In this document: positions 38,056-48,018 of the stretch, in pieces
How the letters are laid out: each line of letters begins with the position of its first letter
Position numbering within the stretch: the first letter of the stretch is position 1
From: Candidatus Xiphinematobacter sp.
GTDB taxonomy: Bacteria > Verrucomicrobiota > Verrucomicrobiia > Chthoniobacterales > Xiphinematobacteraceae
Direction of reading: 5' to 3'
Length of the DNA: 64,000 nucleotides
Assembly (NCBI GenBank): GCA_016766635.1
Contig: CP068473.1
Coordinates: 853,279 to 917,278 of the forward strand
The notes under the pieces: generated by a model
What the model was told of the DNA's origin: nothing
Seen by the model: the letters and a program-made list of their open reading frames with translations, nothing else
Databases searched by the model: none
Made by a program: the position numbers and the translations under genes

Positions 38056-39918
38056 TCAAAAAAGTAGTTCAAAATTTTCAAATGGGTAGATGGCATCGAT
38101 ACGCCATTTCTGAAGTTGCCCATCGCCACTCCGTAGCTCGACAAGGTCCCCTACATGCTTGCCAAGGAGAACACGCCCCATAGCTGCTTGGTAGGAAATG
38201 ATATTCTTAGATGGTAGGCCGTCCCATGCCCCCAAAATGCTGTATGTCTCAGTGTGACCGGAGAGAACCTCTGTTAGGTTAACCGCAGTGCCAATGGAGA
38301 CTTGGGAGAGATCAGGAGATTCGAAGTTTGTTCCACGTGCATTAGCAAGCATAAGCTCTAATTCAGTTTTTCTTCTAACCAAAGCGGCATGCTGTTCCCT
38401 AGCAGACTTAAACTCAAGATTTTCTCGGAGGTCGCCGTGAGATCGAGCAGTAGAAATATCCTTCACGCTCTGTGTAATCTGTCGACTGACCAAGTCGTCA
38501 TACTCTGCCTTGCGTCGCTCGAGGCTAATCCAGGAAACAGTAAATGCTTCCTGGGGAGTTCCCGCCCTTTCACAAGCCATCATGTTTTGCATCTCAGGAT
38601 GGATCTTGATGATGCGAGCTAGTAGGGAACGACGATTCATGTCATCAAAAGCAGGACTGAGAAGCAGACGACGCACGATATCGCGAACGGTCTGCCGATT
38701 TGCATCGGAGAGCAGATCTTGGAACAGCGCCCTGTCTTCCAGAAGGAGATCATGAAGCCTGGAACGTCTTCCATCATCAAGTCGATTGCGTTCCAGGATG
38801 ACCAACACATCGACAAGAAGATTTGCATTAAAGAGGTGCTGAAGAAAATAGCCTCCTCGTTTTCTGCAGATCCAGTAAAGGATTTCTTGGGAGACAGAAC
38901 GGTCCATTATGGAAGTGGATATGGCCCTTTGGAACTCATGAAGTGCACCCCTATGCTCAAAAAGACGTGCAATGCTAGCTACTGCACGCCAGCTGACTCC
39001 TTGAATTAAACTGAGCACCTTCTTTTTCCAGCCCTCGCCGAATACTTCTGGAAGGATATCAAGAACCCGATGTTGCTTAACAGAAGGAAGGGCAGAAAAA
39101 ATGATTGGCAACCGGGTCTCTTCTGCTCGAAGAATATCTGCTATGGTGATGGGGGACGCTTCAAGCTGCAACTCCTTATACCGAGAACAAATTGCCTCTC
39201 GCGCAAGCAGCAACTCCAGAGCCTGCGCAGACCGGAATTTGCGGCACTTGGCAGCTATCTCCCCAATCTGCAGGACTACTCTTCTTAGCGGTTCTCCTTT
39301 CTCTTGAGAAAAATCTTCAAGTGATTTTAGAATCTGGTCGGCGGTTGCAATGTGATCTTTGAGATGCCGTGCTGCTTGGAACTTGGCAAGGAGGTCCTCG
39401 TGGGGGGGGAGTAGTATCTGGTGGAAAAACTCGATAGACTCTGTTCCCCTGGAGGGAAAGTGGAAGTGCCTGTTTGATTTAAGTTTCTTTCTAAGGGCAC
39501 CCCACCATCTTTTGAAGCTGGCAGCATCAAACACTTTTGGGATAAGAGCGTGGGAGAGACGGCTAAGTGTAGCCTTCCCTCCATGGTCCAGCAGAAAACC
39601 TCGAATAAACTCGACAGGAAGAGACTCTGCCTCTAGACGCACAGCCACCGCGTCTCGAAAAACGCGCACTCGCAAATCGCCGGGACAAAGCGGCTGTAGA
39701 GTCTGCGTGGCATACCGCACTTGCATAGAGTGCCCTTCTCTGCTTTCAAAATCGACCACGATCTGGCCTGTAGCCAGTCGCCATGCCGCGATTTTTCCAG
39801 TTCCCCAGCTCTTGTGAAAGCAGTACACACCAGGGGTCAAAGATTTCAAGGACTCTGCAACGGCAGGGCTAAAACTTCCCGCCTCAATCGCTTGCTGTAA
39901 TTCCGATGTCAAGGTCAT
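38056..39918 (-). CDS. greA: Large GreA-domain transcription elongation factor
   Basis: The last 150 or so of the 620 residues are a GreA/GreB protein: a coiled coil with RSHGDLRENLEFKSAREQHAALVRRK, whose acidic tip stimulates RNA cleavage in backtracked polymerase, and a C-terminal FKBP-like domain (SYQAAMGRVLLGKHVGDLVEL). About 460 residues precede it. They begin with a small beta-rich domain (VYCFHKSWGTGKIAAW, IVVDFESREGHSMQVRYATQTLQPL) and continue as a helical region of unknown role. Chlamydial GreA is also about 700 residues, so this is a PVC-type architecture. ATG 39918 was preferred over the open frame to 40017 because it has GGGAG upstream and begins the conserved part. Confidence 0.87.
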   Translation of the reverse strand: MTLTSELQQAIEAGSFSPAVAESLKSLTPGVYCFHKSWGTGKIAAWRLATGQIVVDFESREGHSMQVRYATQTLQPLCPGDLRVRVFRDAVAVRLEAESLPVEFIRGFLLDHGGKATLSRLSHALIPKVFDAASFKRWWGALRKKLKSNRHFHFPSRGTESIEFFHQILLPPHEDLLAKFQAARHLKDHIATADQILKSLEDFSQEKGEPLRRVVLQIGEIAAKCRKFRSAQALELLLAREAICSRYKELQLEASPITIADILRAEETRLPIIFSALPSVKQHRVLDILPEVFGEGWKKKVLSLIQGVSWRAVASIARLFEHRGALHEFQRAISTSIMDRSVSQEILYWICRKRGGYFLQHLFNANLLVDVLVILERNRLDDGRRSRLHDLLLEDRALFQDLLSDANRQTVRDIVRRLLLSPAFDDMNRRSLLARIIKIHPEMQNMMACERAGTPQEAFTVSWISLERRKAEYDDLVSRQITQSVKDISTARSHGDLRENLEFKSAREQHAALVRRKTELELMLANARGTNFESPDLSQVSIGTAVNLTEVLSGHTETYSILGAWDGLPSKNIISYQAAMGRVLLGKHVGDLVELRSGDGQLQKWRIDAIYPFENFELLF

Positions 39919-40097
39919 ACTCTCTCTCCCGCCCCTCTTGCCACCATAACGACAAGAGGAGGGATTCCAGGTAGACTCCTCCCTCCCACTCTCCTGTTTA
40001 TTTACCACACCACACATCTAGGGCTAGAGCTAAGAACATAGCCAGCCTCTACCCAGGTCAGAGACCAGGAGACACCACAGGCCCGCTTACTTACTTC

Positions 40098-40498
40098 TGG
40101 AGGCGACGGGAATCGAACCCGTGTCCTGAAAGGCCATCTGCCTCACCGTCTACATGCTTATGCGGCCCTCTACTGTCAGAGGCAAGGCTGGAAAGACCGC
40201 AACACCTTCTGCTTCACCTCTCTAGTGCCCGCACTAACTCGCCACTCCGCAGAGGACACATCCCACGGCCGGCTAACCTGCTTATCGTCGCCCTTCTCTA
40301 TAGCAGGTCTCAAGAGAAAGACGCTACGGCCTTAAACTAGCCGAGCAGCGCGACCGCAGAGCCTTCCGCGGCCACAGCTGGTTGATTCCTGTAGTTAGCA
40401 GTTATCTTCTTAACTGACCCGATTTTTTACGAGGCCAACGAGCCCATCCTCGGCATGCAGGCACAGCTTCAACCTCCAGTCGAAACCATTTCGCCCCC
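40098..40498 (-). ncRNA. ssrA: Transfer-messenger RNA (tmRNA)
   Basis: Rescues stalled ribosomes and tags the unfinished protein. On the minus strand the 5' end reads GGGGGCGAAATGGTTTCGAC, the universal tmRNA start. The 3' end has the T arm ACACGGGTTCGATTCCCGT and the acceptor strand CGCCTCC pairing with GGGGGCG, then discriminator A; CCA is not encoded. The length of 401 nt is usual for the one-piece form. Between the ends are pseudoknot-like stems and a single short reading frame for the tag. The greA-type gene lies downstream on the same strand. Confidence 0.95.
40337..40399 (-). other. tmRNA tag reading frame
   Basis: Starting from the GCT that follows TAACT, the only open frame encodes Ala-Asn-Tyr-Arg-Asn-Gln and continues to ...Ala-Val-Ala-Leu-Leu-Gly before a TAG, 20 residues including the resume alanine. 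An AN start is normal for tags, but the ending ALLG differs from the usual LAA-type protease signal. A hairpin CAGTTA/TAACTG lies directly upstream of the resume codon. The resume point is inferred. Confidence 0.65.
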
Positions 40499-40764
40499 TT
40501 CAAAGGAAGGGGAGCAAGGTATCATCATTTTTATGCCTAAGCAAGCCCAAAAATTATTTTCCAGGTATGGAGGGGTATAGACAATCAACCTCCTTTTACG
40601 TTAAAAGGAAAGTCATGCATGTAGGGCAGGGCAGCATAATAGCAATTGTGAGTTGTCCACTCTGCATTAAAGTGATGCCGGACTGCGCGACCAGATTTCT
40701 GCGGGGCGGCTGTGTTCTGTGTTCCTAGATTATTTTTCTGACGGCACTTCGCCCAGCCTGGCAG

Positions 40765-41718
40765 GTGGGGGTTCAGTGGAGCTTCGTGGCAGACTTGCTA
40801 ACTGGGCATAGAGATGCCACCGTTCCTGCTGGGGATTTGTACTCACCTGCCGTGGGGGCTTTTCTATCCAAAGTGGACTTTGATCAAGCCTTGAGTTTCT
40901 TGCGTAGTGTTCTCCTCTCAATCCAGAGGGCCGGGGGGAGAGGCCCTTGTGCCTCCATCAATGTTCTAGAAAGGCTACGATCCATTGGTCGTACGAGAAG
41001 AAAGTCCCATCCTACTACTGCCCTCTCACTTCTTCCGAAAAAGTCTCTCATTGAAGAGACTCACCTTTTCTCCCCCCCACAACCCCAGGATGGAAAGTGG
41101 ACACTGAGATCACTTTGCAGGGAAGCGCTTTCTTGCGTACGGTGTCCTCATCTAGCAGCTAGTCGCACACAAGTCGTTTTTGGGGTAGGTAATCCGCAGG
41201 CAGAATTAATGTTCATTGGGGAGGCTCCAGGAGCAGATGAAGATAAACAAGGAGAACCCTTCGTGGGTCGGGCCGGTCGTTTGCTCACCCGTATCATAGA
41301 GACCATGGGTCTCAGTCGGGATGAAGTCTACCTGACGAATATTTTGAAGTGTCGCCCCGATACGCCCGCTGGTCGCGCAGGAAACCGAAAACCCAAATCC
41401 GAAGAGGTAGCCGCCTGTTTTCCCTGGCTTCACGAGCAGATTGCCCTCGTCCGTCCTCGCGTTCTCGTCGCGCTGGGGAATACAGCCGCGGAGGGAATTC
41501 TCGGTCAACAACGGCCAATGAAGGAACTACGCGGGCGATGGATGGAATACGCCAATATACCTGTCCTGGTTACCTACCATCCTTCTTACTTGCTGAGGAA
41601 CCAATCCCTCCAGGAAAAACGCAAAGTGTGGAAAGACATGCTTCTTGTGTTAGAAAAATTGGGACGGCCTATTTCCGAGAAGCAAAAAAGCTATTTCCCG
41701 GACCCCATGCAGAAATAG
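40765..41718 (+). CDS. Type-4 (iron-sulfur) uracil-DNA glycosylase
   Basis: Removes uracil from DNA before AP endonuclease action. Of its 317 residues, about the last 200 are the UDG domain: motif [33 protein letters not shown], and motif [11 protein letters not shown]. The four cluster cysteines appear as the pair in SCVRCP, one in KCRP and one in ACFPWL. The first 110 residues are not conserved and may be a linker like those in DNA polymerase-associated UDGs. The start GTG 40765 is uncertain because of this. It converges with speA, 18 bp between stops. A 266-bp non-coding gap separates it from tmRNA. Confidence 0.9.
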   Translation: MGVQWSFVADLLTGHRDATVPAGDLYSPAVGAFLSKVDFDQALSFLRSVLLSIQRAGGRGPCASINVLERLRSIGRTRRKSHPTTALSLLPKKSLIEETHLFSPPQPQDGKWTLRSLCREALSCVRCPHLAASRTQVVFGVGNPQAELMFIGEAPGADEDKQGEPFVGRAGRLLTRIIETMGLSRDEVYLTNILKCRPDTPAGRAGNRKPKSEEVAACFPWLHEQIALVRPRVLVALGNTAAEGILGQQRPMKELRGRWMEYANIPVLVTYHPSYLLRNQSLQEKRKVWKDMLLVLEKLGRPISEKQKSYFPDPMQK

Positions 41719-41736
41719 AAGGTGCCCGTTTCTGCA

Positions 41737-43686
41737 TCACATGCCAGCTGATGGAAGCATGCCGTTTTCGAACTTTAAGTAGGTATAGGAGGAAAAGCCC
41801 TTTTCGTATTCGTTAAGTAAACGCATTCCTTCGTTTGGTTTCAGTTTATCGCCTTTGATTGCTGCATCGGTTTGAGTCTTCATGCGTCGTATTAGTTCAT
41901 TGACATCCCATTGAGTGAGGAACAGTACCTGACCTACAGTACTGCCGGGCAAGATTTCCTCAATGTAATAGCCTCTTTCTTCATCCTCATCCATAAAGAC
42001 GTGAATTTCATTCACCCTCCCAAAAAGGTTGTGTAACCCCCCCATAATATCTTGGTACGCTCCTACGAGGAAGAAGCCGAGAAAGTAAGGTTCGCCGGGG
42101 CGAAAGCGATGCATAGAGAGGGTTTCCTTTACGTCTTGAAGATCAATAAATTTGTCCACCCTTCCGTCCGAGTCGCAGGTGATGTCTACAAGCGTACCAT
42201 TCCTCTCAGGGAGCTCATTTAAGCGGTGAATTGGAAGTACAGGAAACAGTTGCCCGAGGGCCCAGTGGTCAAGTAAAGACTGGAAAACGGAGAAATTACA
42301 AATAAACTGATCTCCGAGAATATTCTCTATCTCCTTAACCTCCTCCGGGACGTAGCGTATGCCGTGGAACGCCTCCACGATAGCGGAGGCTATCTCCCAA
42401 TAGACGGTCTCAATTTTTGCCTTTGGGCGCAACTCTAACAGTCCAAGATCGAACATGGCTTGCGCCCGTTCGCGAATTTGCTGGGCATTGTGAAGGCTCT
42501 CCAGGCGGTTCTTCTGGGGGAGATTGTCACGTATTTCCAAAATTTCCTCCACCAGCTTGGGATCTTCAGCAGCGGCCCTTCTAACGGAACTTCGAGCATT
42601 TTTCTCTATAGAGCCAAAGGCTTCCACAATCAAGACCGAGTGATGTGCTACAGTAGCTCGTCCACTTTCGCTTACAATGATAGGATGCTCCACTCCTTCC
42701 GAGTCACATACTTCCATGATGTTGTGTACAATGTCTCGGGTATACTCGTTGAGGGTGTAGTTGGTAGAGCTATTAAAGGTGGTCTTAGAGCCATCATAGT
42801 CTACACCTAAGCCCCCTCCTACATCCAAATAGGCGAGGTCGTACCCCATTTTTTGTAGCTTGGAGTAGAATCGAGCAGCCTCACGTATTGCTCGTTTAAT
42901 AGTGCCAATATCTGGCACCTGGGATCCCACGTGGAAGTGGAGCAATTTGAAAGTGTCGGATCGCCCTACACTATTTAAAGCGTCACAAGCCGCCACCAAA
43001 TCAGCAGTAGAAAGACCAAACTTTGCATTTGTGCCACCACTAGTAGCCCATTTGCCTGCCCCTTTAGAGTGGAGTCTTACGCGCATGCCAATATATGGTT
43101 CGACACTCATTTCCTCGGAAAGTTGAAGCACTTGATAGAGTTCCTCCAGTTTTTCGACAACAATGATCACCCGTTTGCCCAACTTTCTTCCCAAGAGAGC
43201 AGTACGGATGAACTCCCTGTCCTTATAACCGTTGCAGATAACAAGGCTTTCTGGATCCGTATGAACAGCCAAGGCAGCCATGAGCTCAGATTTACTACCT
43301 GCCTCTAGTCCGATATGGAAGGGGGCCCCGGCATCCAAAATTTCTTCAACCACTTCTCGAAGTTGATTAACTTTAATGGGGAAAACTCCTCGATAGGTAT
43401 TACGGTATCCAGCTTCCGCAATAGCCGACGTAAAGGAGCGTTGGATAGTTTCTACGCGATCTCGCAGAAGATCCTGAAAACGGATCACTAGCGGCAGGGA
43501 AAGCCCGCGACGGCGGGCCTCGTTAACTAACTCGTACAAGTCGATTTGACAGGACGGATTGCGCGTGGGGAGCACTGTAATGTTCCCGGAAGGGTTAATA
43601 GTAAAGTACCCATCTCCCCAACAGTCCATATTGTAAAGAGTAATTGCGCCATGGATATCGAACTTACTCATCATGGGGATGCCCAC
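41737..43686 (-). CDS. speA: Biosynthetic arginine decarboxylase
   Basis: PLP enzyme turning arginine into agmatine, the start of one polyamine route. The 649-residue length and the pattern are those of SpeA: the N-terminal YFTINPSGNITV, the PLP lysine in VFPIKVNQLREVVEEI, the glycine-rich AYLDVGGGLGVDYDGS, and a C-terminal half with FLVGAYQDIMGGLHNLFG (the second active-site loop) and DEDEERGYYIEE. ATG 43686 is near other possible Met codons (residues 5 and 6). Agmatinase genes are not in the window. Confidence 0.96.
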   Translation of the reverse strand: MGIPMMSKFDIHGAITLYNMDCWGDGYFTINPSGNITVLPTRNPSCQIDLYELVNEARRRGLSLPLVIRFQDLLRDRVETIQRSFTSAIAEAGYRNTYRGVFPIKVNQLREVVEEILDAGAPFHIGLEAGSKSELMAALAVHTDPESLVICNGYKDREFIRTALLGRKLGKRVIIVVEKLEELYQVLQLSEEMSVEPYIGMRVRLHSKGAGKWATSGGTNAKFGLSTADLVAACDALNSVGRSDTFKLLHFHVGSQVPDIGTIKRAIREAARFYSKLQKMGYDLAYLDVGGGLGVDYDGSKTTFNSSTNYTLNEYTRDIVHNIMEVCDSEGVEHPIIVSESGRATVAHHSVLIVEAFGSIEKNARSSVRRAAAEDPKLVEEILEIRDNLPQKNRLESLHNAQQIRERAQAMFDLGLLELRPKAKIETVYWEIASAIVEAFHGIRYVPEEVKEIENILGDQFICNFSVFQSLLDHWALGQLFPVLPIHRLNELPERNGTLVDITCDSDGRVDKFIDLQDVKETLSMHRFRPGEPYFLGFFLVGAYQDIMGGLHNLFGRVNEIHVFMDEDEERGYYIEEILPGSTVGQVLFLTQWDVNELIRRMKTQTDAAIKGDKLKPNEGMRLLNEYEKGFSSYTYLKFENGMLPSAGM

Positions 43687-43787
43687 CGTGCGGGATATGC
43701 TGCGTCTGCAGTCTGACTTTAAGTTTCTGTGGTGCCAAGTGATTTCTATCTTGCTTAAGAACCCTTCCCCCGTGCAGTTTCGGGCGA

Positions 43788-45401
43788 TTGAAAATTGGTA
43801 TCGCCCAGCTTAACACTACAATAGGGGACTTTCCTGGAAATGCGGATAAAATTCTGTCCGCCTACCGAGTGTTAAGTAATCGAGGTGCAGAAGTTGTCCT
43901 TACCCCTGAACTAGCCCTTTGTGGCTATCCTCCGTTAGATCTCCTTTTTAGGCGAGGGTTTGTCCAGGCCAACATCGAGGCCTTGAGACGCCTACAGCCT
44001 CAGATCGACGGCGCGGCACTAATAGTAGGATATGTGGATTACCACAGAGGAATTTTCGGAAAGCCATTTCATAACGCAGCAGCTATCCTAACTCCTGGTC
44101 GTCCACTTCAGGTGGTACATAAGTCACTGTTGCCCACATACGATGTCTTCGATGAAGCTCGTTATTTTGAACCTTCAAAAGAGATCCGCCCCGTTCAATT
44201 TCCGGACCAACTAGTAGGTGTAACAGTGTGCGAGGACATTTGGGTTACAGGCTATCAGAGGGATCCTGTAAAAGAGCTAGTATTGGCTGGTGCCAAGAGT
44301 ATTTTGAATCTGAGTGCTTCTCCCTTTCAGGTTGGTAAGGTTGAGGAACGGCTTTACATGCTTCGGGAGGTTGCTATCAGGCACCGGGTGCCGATCTTCT
44401 ATTGTAATTCAGTGGGTGGTAATGACCAGTTGGTGTTTGATGGACATTCTCTTGTAGTGTCCCCCTCAGGGGGATGGAGGCAGCTTCCTGGATTTCAGGA
44501 GCATTTAGAGCTCATCGAGGAAGTTCCCACCAGAGAAACTACCGATAAGGCTCCCAGGAAAGAGAGAGATCTTTTTCGGGCTCTGGTACTAGGCGTGCAC
44601 GACTATGTGGAAAAATGTGGGTTCCAGAGATGTGTGCTGGGACTTAGCGGAGGCATTGACTCGGCAGTCACGGCCGTTATTGCAGTTTCCGCTGTTGGCA
44701 AAGAAAATGTGCTAGGTATTGCTATGCCTGGTCCTTACTCTTCCCGAGCTAGCATTGCAGATGCTTTACACCTGGCGCAAAATCTTGGTATCTGCTGCCT
44801 ACAAGTTCCCATCATTAGTGCCTTTGAGTCCTTATGCCACCAACTCACGCCAGCCTTGGAGGGATTTCCTACGGGTGTGACAGAGGAAAACCTCCAGGCG
44901 CGCCTCCGAGGAGTTACCCTAATGGCATTCGCTAACAAGACAAGCAGTATCGTACTAAACACGGGCAATAAAAGTGAATTGGCCGTTGGATATTGCACTC
45001 TATATGGAGATATGTGTGGTGGGCTAGCCGTCCTTTCCGATGTTCCAAAAACTGCCGTTTATCACCTCGCCAAATATATCAACCGAGACGGGATGCTTAT
45101 CCCGGGCAATATTATTAAAAGACCAGCCAGTGCTGAGTTACACTTCCACCAGATCGATCAAGATAGCCTTCCTCCCTACGAAATTCTGGACTCCGTCCTC
45201 CATCTTTATATAGAGAGAAATTGGGCTCTTGAGGACATCATTCAGCAGGGGTTCGATGCAGAGACGGTCCGCTGGATTGTTCATAAGGTGGATACCAGTG
45301 AGCATAAACGCCAGCAGGCAGCCCCTGGCATTAGGGTGAGCAGGCAGGCGTTTGGCATAGGTCGTCGCGTGCCTATTGCGCAGAAATTCTACGTATGTTA
45401 G
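43788..45401 (+). CDS. nadE: Glutamine-dependent NAD synthetase
   Basis: Last step of NAD synthesis: amidates deamido-NAD with ammonia cut from glutamine. The 537-residue two-domain protein has an N-terminal nitrilase glutaminase (catalytic Glu in LTPELALCGYPP, Lys in VHKSLLPTYDVFDE, Cys in VTVCEDIW). The ATP-pyrophosphatase synthetase domain follows, with the P-loop LGLSGGIDSAVTA, NTGNKSELAVGYCTLYGD and the late IIKRPASAEL. The start is TTG 43788, which gives the family N-terminus MKIGIAQLNTTIGD. With nadD at the other end of the window it completes the conversion of nicotinate mononucleotide to NAD. Confidence 0.95.
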   Translation: MKIGIAQLNTTIGDFPGNADKILSAYRVLSNRGAEVVLTPELALCGYPPLDLLFRRGFVQANIEALRRLQPQIDGAALIVGYVDYHRGIFGKPFHNAAAILTPGRPLQVVHKSLLPTYDVFDEARYFEPSKEIRPVQFPDQLVGVTVCEDIWVTGYQRDPVKELVLAGAKSILNLSASPFQVGKVEERLYMLREVAIRHRVPIFYCNSVGGNDQLVFDGHSLVVSPSGGWRQLPGFQEHLELIEEVPTRETTDKAPRKERDLFRALVLGVHDYVEKCGFQRCVLGLSGGIDSAVTAVIAVSAVGKENVLGIAMPGPYSSRASIADALHLAQNLGICCLQVPIISAFESLCHQLTPALEGFPTGVTEENLQARLRGVTLMAFANKTSSIVLNTGNKSELAVGYCTLYGDMCGGLAVLSDVPKTAVYHLAKYINRDGMLIPGNIIKRPASAELHFHQIDQDSLPPYEILDSVLHLYIERNWALEDIIQQGFDAETVRWIVHKVDTSEHKRQQAAPGIRVSRQAFGIGRRVPIAQKFYVC

Positions 45402-45725
45402 GGACAAGTGCTGGCGGTCTCTGTCTTTCTATCCACGCTGGGTCCGTGTCCTAGAGACTTGCTGATGATTGATAAGAAAGCTTTTTTATCCGTGTCGCTT
45501 GGCAGCCGGCTAGTATGAGGTTATTTATGGATTATAAGCCTATTATATAAGCCTATTAAGGAGGTTGTGCTCCTTGCTCCTTCTAAATCGATGGCGGCTT
45601 CGTGTGGGCTGGAGTAAGCTGGAGCAGTGGAGAAAGTGGTGCGGCTTCTGCGCCTCTTATTTGGATGCTTTCAGGTTGTTATTCTGACCTATAGAAATCA
45701 GCAGTGTGGAGATTAGCAGTTGCAT
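45402..45725. other. Gene-free stretch before tRNA-Pro
   Basis: No ORF of note. It contains an exact 13-bp tandem duplication (45533-45558) directly followed by AGGAGG and a 17-codon frame starting GTG 45566; this frame is too short to call a gene. Confidence 0.5.
45533..45558. repeat. Exact 13-bp tandem duplication
   Basis: TATAAGCCTATTA is present twice back to back (45533-45545 and 45546-45558) in AT-rich non-coding DNA, next to an AGGAGG sequence. Confidence 0.9.
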
Positions 45726-45799
45726 CGGGGTGTAGCTCAGTTTGGTAGAGCGCGTGGTTTGGGACCACGAAGTCGCAGGTTCAAGTCCTGTCACCCCGA
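45726..45799 (+). tRNA. tRNA-Pro (TGG)
   Basis: Full cloverleaf: acceptor CGGGGTG with CACCCCG, D arm TAGCTCAGTTTGGTAGAG, anticodon stem CGTGG/CCACG around TTTGGGA giving TGG, T arm GCAGGTTCAAGTCCTGT, and discriminator A. CCA is not encoded. Non-coding DNA lies on both sides. Confidence 0.96.
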
Positions 45800-46269
45800 T
45801 ATCGCTGCCGGCTGAGAAATAAAGTCATAAAGTCATGTCCGGGTACCGCAAGTGCTCTTAGCTGGGAGAAGAGAGCAAAGGGTCGCTTGCGCTTCTACCC
45901 TACTGAAAAAGACCTTCTCCCGTTAACTATGGAGGGTTTTGCCCGCCCTCTTCTAGGGTCTCATAGCAGCAGGTGTTTTTTTGAAAGGAAAAAACACTTT
46001 ACAGGTTTTAGAATCTTCACTTGTAAGCCCCCAACTTAGCTGCTACGCACAAGTTCAGACGTTGATATGGGCGCAGGCCTTTTAGTTTCTAGACTAGAGC
46101 AATTGAAAATTGGGCAATTGTTGCCGAAAGGCTTTTTGGTAGCAGTTTAACCCGGGTTGGTTTTTTGTAGGGCCCTATTTTTCCTACTGAACTTGTCTAC
46201 TATCCTGTGGGATGATGCGAAGGGGAAAAAGAATGTATTAATTTCATGACGTGAGTATAGGGAGGAGTA
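45800..46269. other. Gene-free stretch between tRNA-Pro and recJ
   Basis: 470 bp without a recognisable gene. It contains a tandem TAAAGTCA pair near 45823-45838. A GGAGGAG directly before recJ is the only clear signal. Confidence 0.5.
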
Positions 46270-48018
46270 TTGTCCCTCTATCTGATTACCCCTCTATCAG
46301 GTTTGCATATGTCTCTTTCGGTACAAAGAAAGTGGATTTTACCTAGGACAGCGGACATGCTCTCCCTTGAAGGTGTGCAAGGTACTCTTGGGCTACCAGC
46401 CTGTTTTGTCTCTCTTCTCTCCCAGAGAGGAATCGTAGAGACTGCCTCCATGGAAAGTTTCCTTTATCCCGAGCTTCGATCTCTCTCTGATCCAGAATTG
46501 TTGCCGGATATGCTACTTGCTGTAGAACGCGTAGATATTGCTGTGCGTAACGGTGAAAAAATCGTGCTGTACGGAGACTACGATGTGGATGGTGTCGCTT
46601 CCCTGGCACTCATTTCTCGCGTCCTTGCAGCCTATCGGATAAGGGCGGAATGCTTTTTACCACAGCGTTCCAAAGAGGGATATGGACTTACCCTTTTGGG
46701 TATCAAGCGATGTTTCGAGGAGCACCGTCCCGACCTTCTCATTGCGGTGGATTGTGGGACCAATTCGGTGGAAGAGGTTGCCGCAATCCGCCGTCGAGGG
46801 GTAGATGTAGTGATCCTTGACCACCACGAAATTCATTCCAAGCGTCCTGATTGTGTAGCACTGGTCAATCCTAAAACCGGAAAGGACCTTCACTATCTCT
46901 GCAGCACTGGGGTTGCGTTTAAACTAGCACATGCCCTTACAAAATACCGGACTATTCCCGGTATAAACCTAAAAGACTACCTGGACATTGTCGCCCTGGC
47001 GACGGTGGCAGATCTTGTTCCACTCGTAGGAGAAAACCGTACTCTTGTGAAGTGGGGCTTAAAACAAATGAGAACTACTCGTTGGGTAGGATTGGCAGCA
47101 CTTACACAAACCGCCGGTGTCGGAGCGTCAATTCGCTCCGCCGACGTTGGGTTTCGTCTTGGCCCACGTATCAATGCGGCTGGTCGGTTGGGTACCGCTC
47201 ATCAAGCTTTGGCACTTTTACTTTCTGACGACCCTAGAGAAGGTATTAGACTTGCGACGGTCCTCAATGCGCAAAATTTTGAGAGACAAACTATAGAAAA
47301 GTCTGTCACCCAGGAAGTGGAGCTTTGGATAGAAGCGCATCATGATTACACACGTAATGCTACCATCGTCGCCGGACATCAAAATTGGCATGGTGGGGTG
47401 CTAGGTATTGTGGCATCACGCATTGCAAGGCGCTACCATCGTCCTACCTTTCTCATAGAATTCAACAGCAGAGGGATGGGAAGGGGAAGTGGCCGCAGCA
47501 TCGAGGGATTTCCGCTTATTGAGGCCTTGCGGCGTTGCTCGAATGTATTGGAGGGATTTGGAGGTCATCGGATGGCAGCCGGATTGACTGTATTAGAAAC
47601 AAATTTTGAGAATTTTTGCATTTCCTTTGAGAAAGTGGCGAGGAGTCTTGTTACGGAGGAAATGCTTATCCCGCGCTTATACTTGGATGCAGAAGTAAGC
47701 GCAGAAAGCCTCTCTCAGTCACTCTTAGAATGGCAGGAGTATCTTGAACCATTCGGGTCTTCTAATCCCCAACCACTTTTCCTTCTTCGTCGGTTACAAC
47801 CCGTCCGCAGTCCATATTGGATAGGGAATAGGCACCTAAGCCTGAAGCTCACTGCTGGCTGTCAACAGCTACAAGCCATCTTCTTTAATGCTGTTGAATT
47901 TAGCATACCTCGTCCTCCCTGGGACATAGCGTTCCACCTAGATCGGAATGAGTTCAGTAAGTACCCTTCTTTCCAACTTCGCATTGTAGATATGAGATCT
48001 AGCAAAAGATCGCTATAA
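46270..48018 (+). CDS. recJ: Single-stranded-DNA exonuclease RecJ
   Basis: Degrades single-stranded DNA 5' to 3' in recombination and repair. The 582-residue protein has the DHH phosphoesterase motifs: YGDYDVDGVASLAL (motif I), AVDCGTNSVEE, ILDHHEIH (the DHH motif), CSTGVAFKLAHAL and VALATVADLVPL. The DHHA1 block with GFGGHRMAAGL follows, and the C-terminal OB-like domain (EPFGSSNPQPLFLL). TTG 46270 has GGAGG four bases upstream; ATG 46309 is an alternative that would remove 13 residues. The gene lies in a gap-rich area. Confidence 0.94.
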   Translation: MSLYLITPLSGLHMSLSVQRKWILPRTADMLSLEGVQGTLGLPACFVSLLSQRGIVETASMESFLYPELRSLSDPELLPDMLLAVERVDIAVRNGEKIVLYGDYDVDGVASLALISRVLAAYRIRAECFLPQRSKEGYGLTLLGIKRCFEEHRPDLLIAVDCGTNSVEEVAAIRRRGVDVVILDHHEIHSKRPDCVALVNPKTGKDLHYLCSTGVAFKLAHALTKYRTIPGINLKDYLDIVALATVADLVPLVGENRTLVKWGLKQMRTTRWVGLAALTQTAGVGASIRSADVGFRLGPRINAAGRLGTAHQALALLLSDDPREGIRLATVLNAQNFERQTIEKSVTQEVELWIEAHHDYTRNATIVAGHQNWHGGVLGIVASRIARRYHRPTFLIEFNSRGMGRGSGRSIEGFPLIEALRRCSNVLEGFGGHRMAAGLTVLETNFENFCISFEKVARSLVTEEMLIPRLYLDAEVSAESLSQSLLEWQEYLEPFGSSNPQPLFLLRRLQPVRSPYWIGNRHLSLKLTAGCQQLQAIFFNAVEFSIPRPPWDIAFHLDRNEFSKYPSFQLRIVDMRSSKRSL

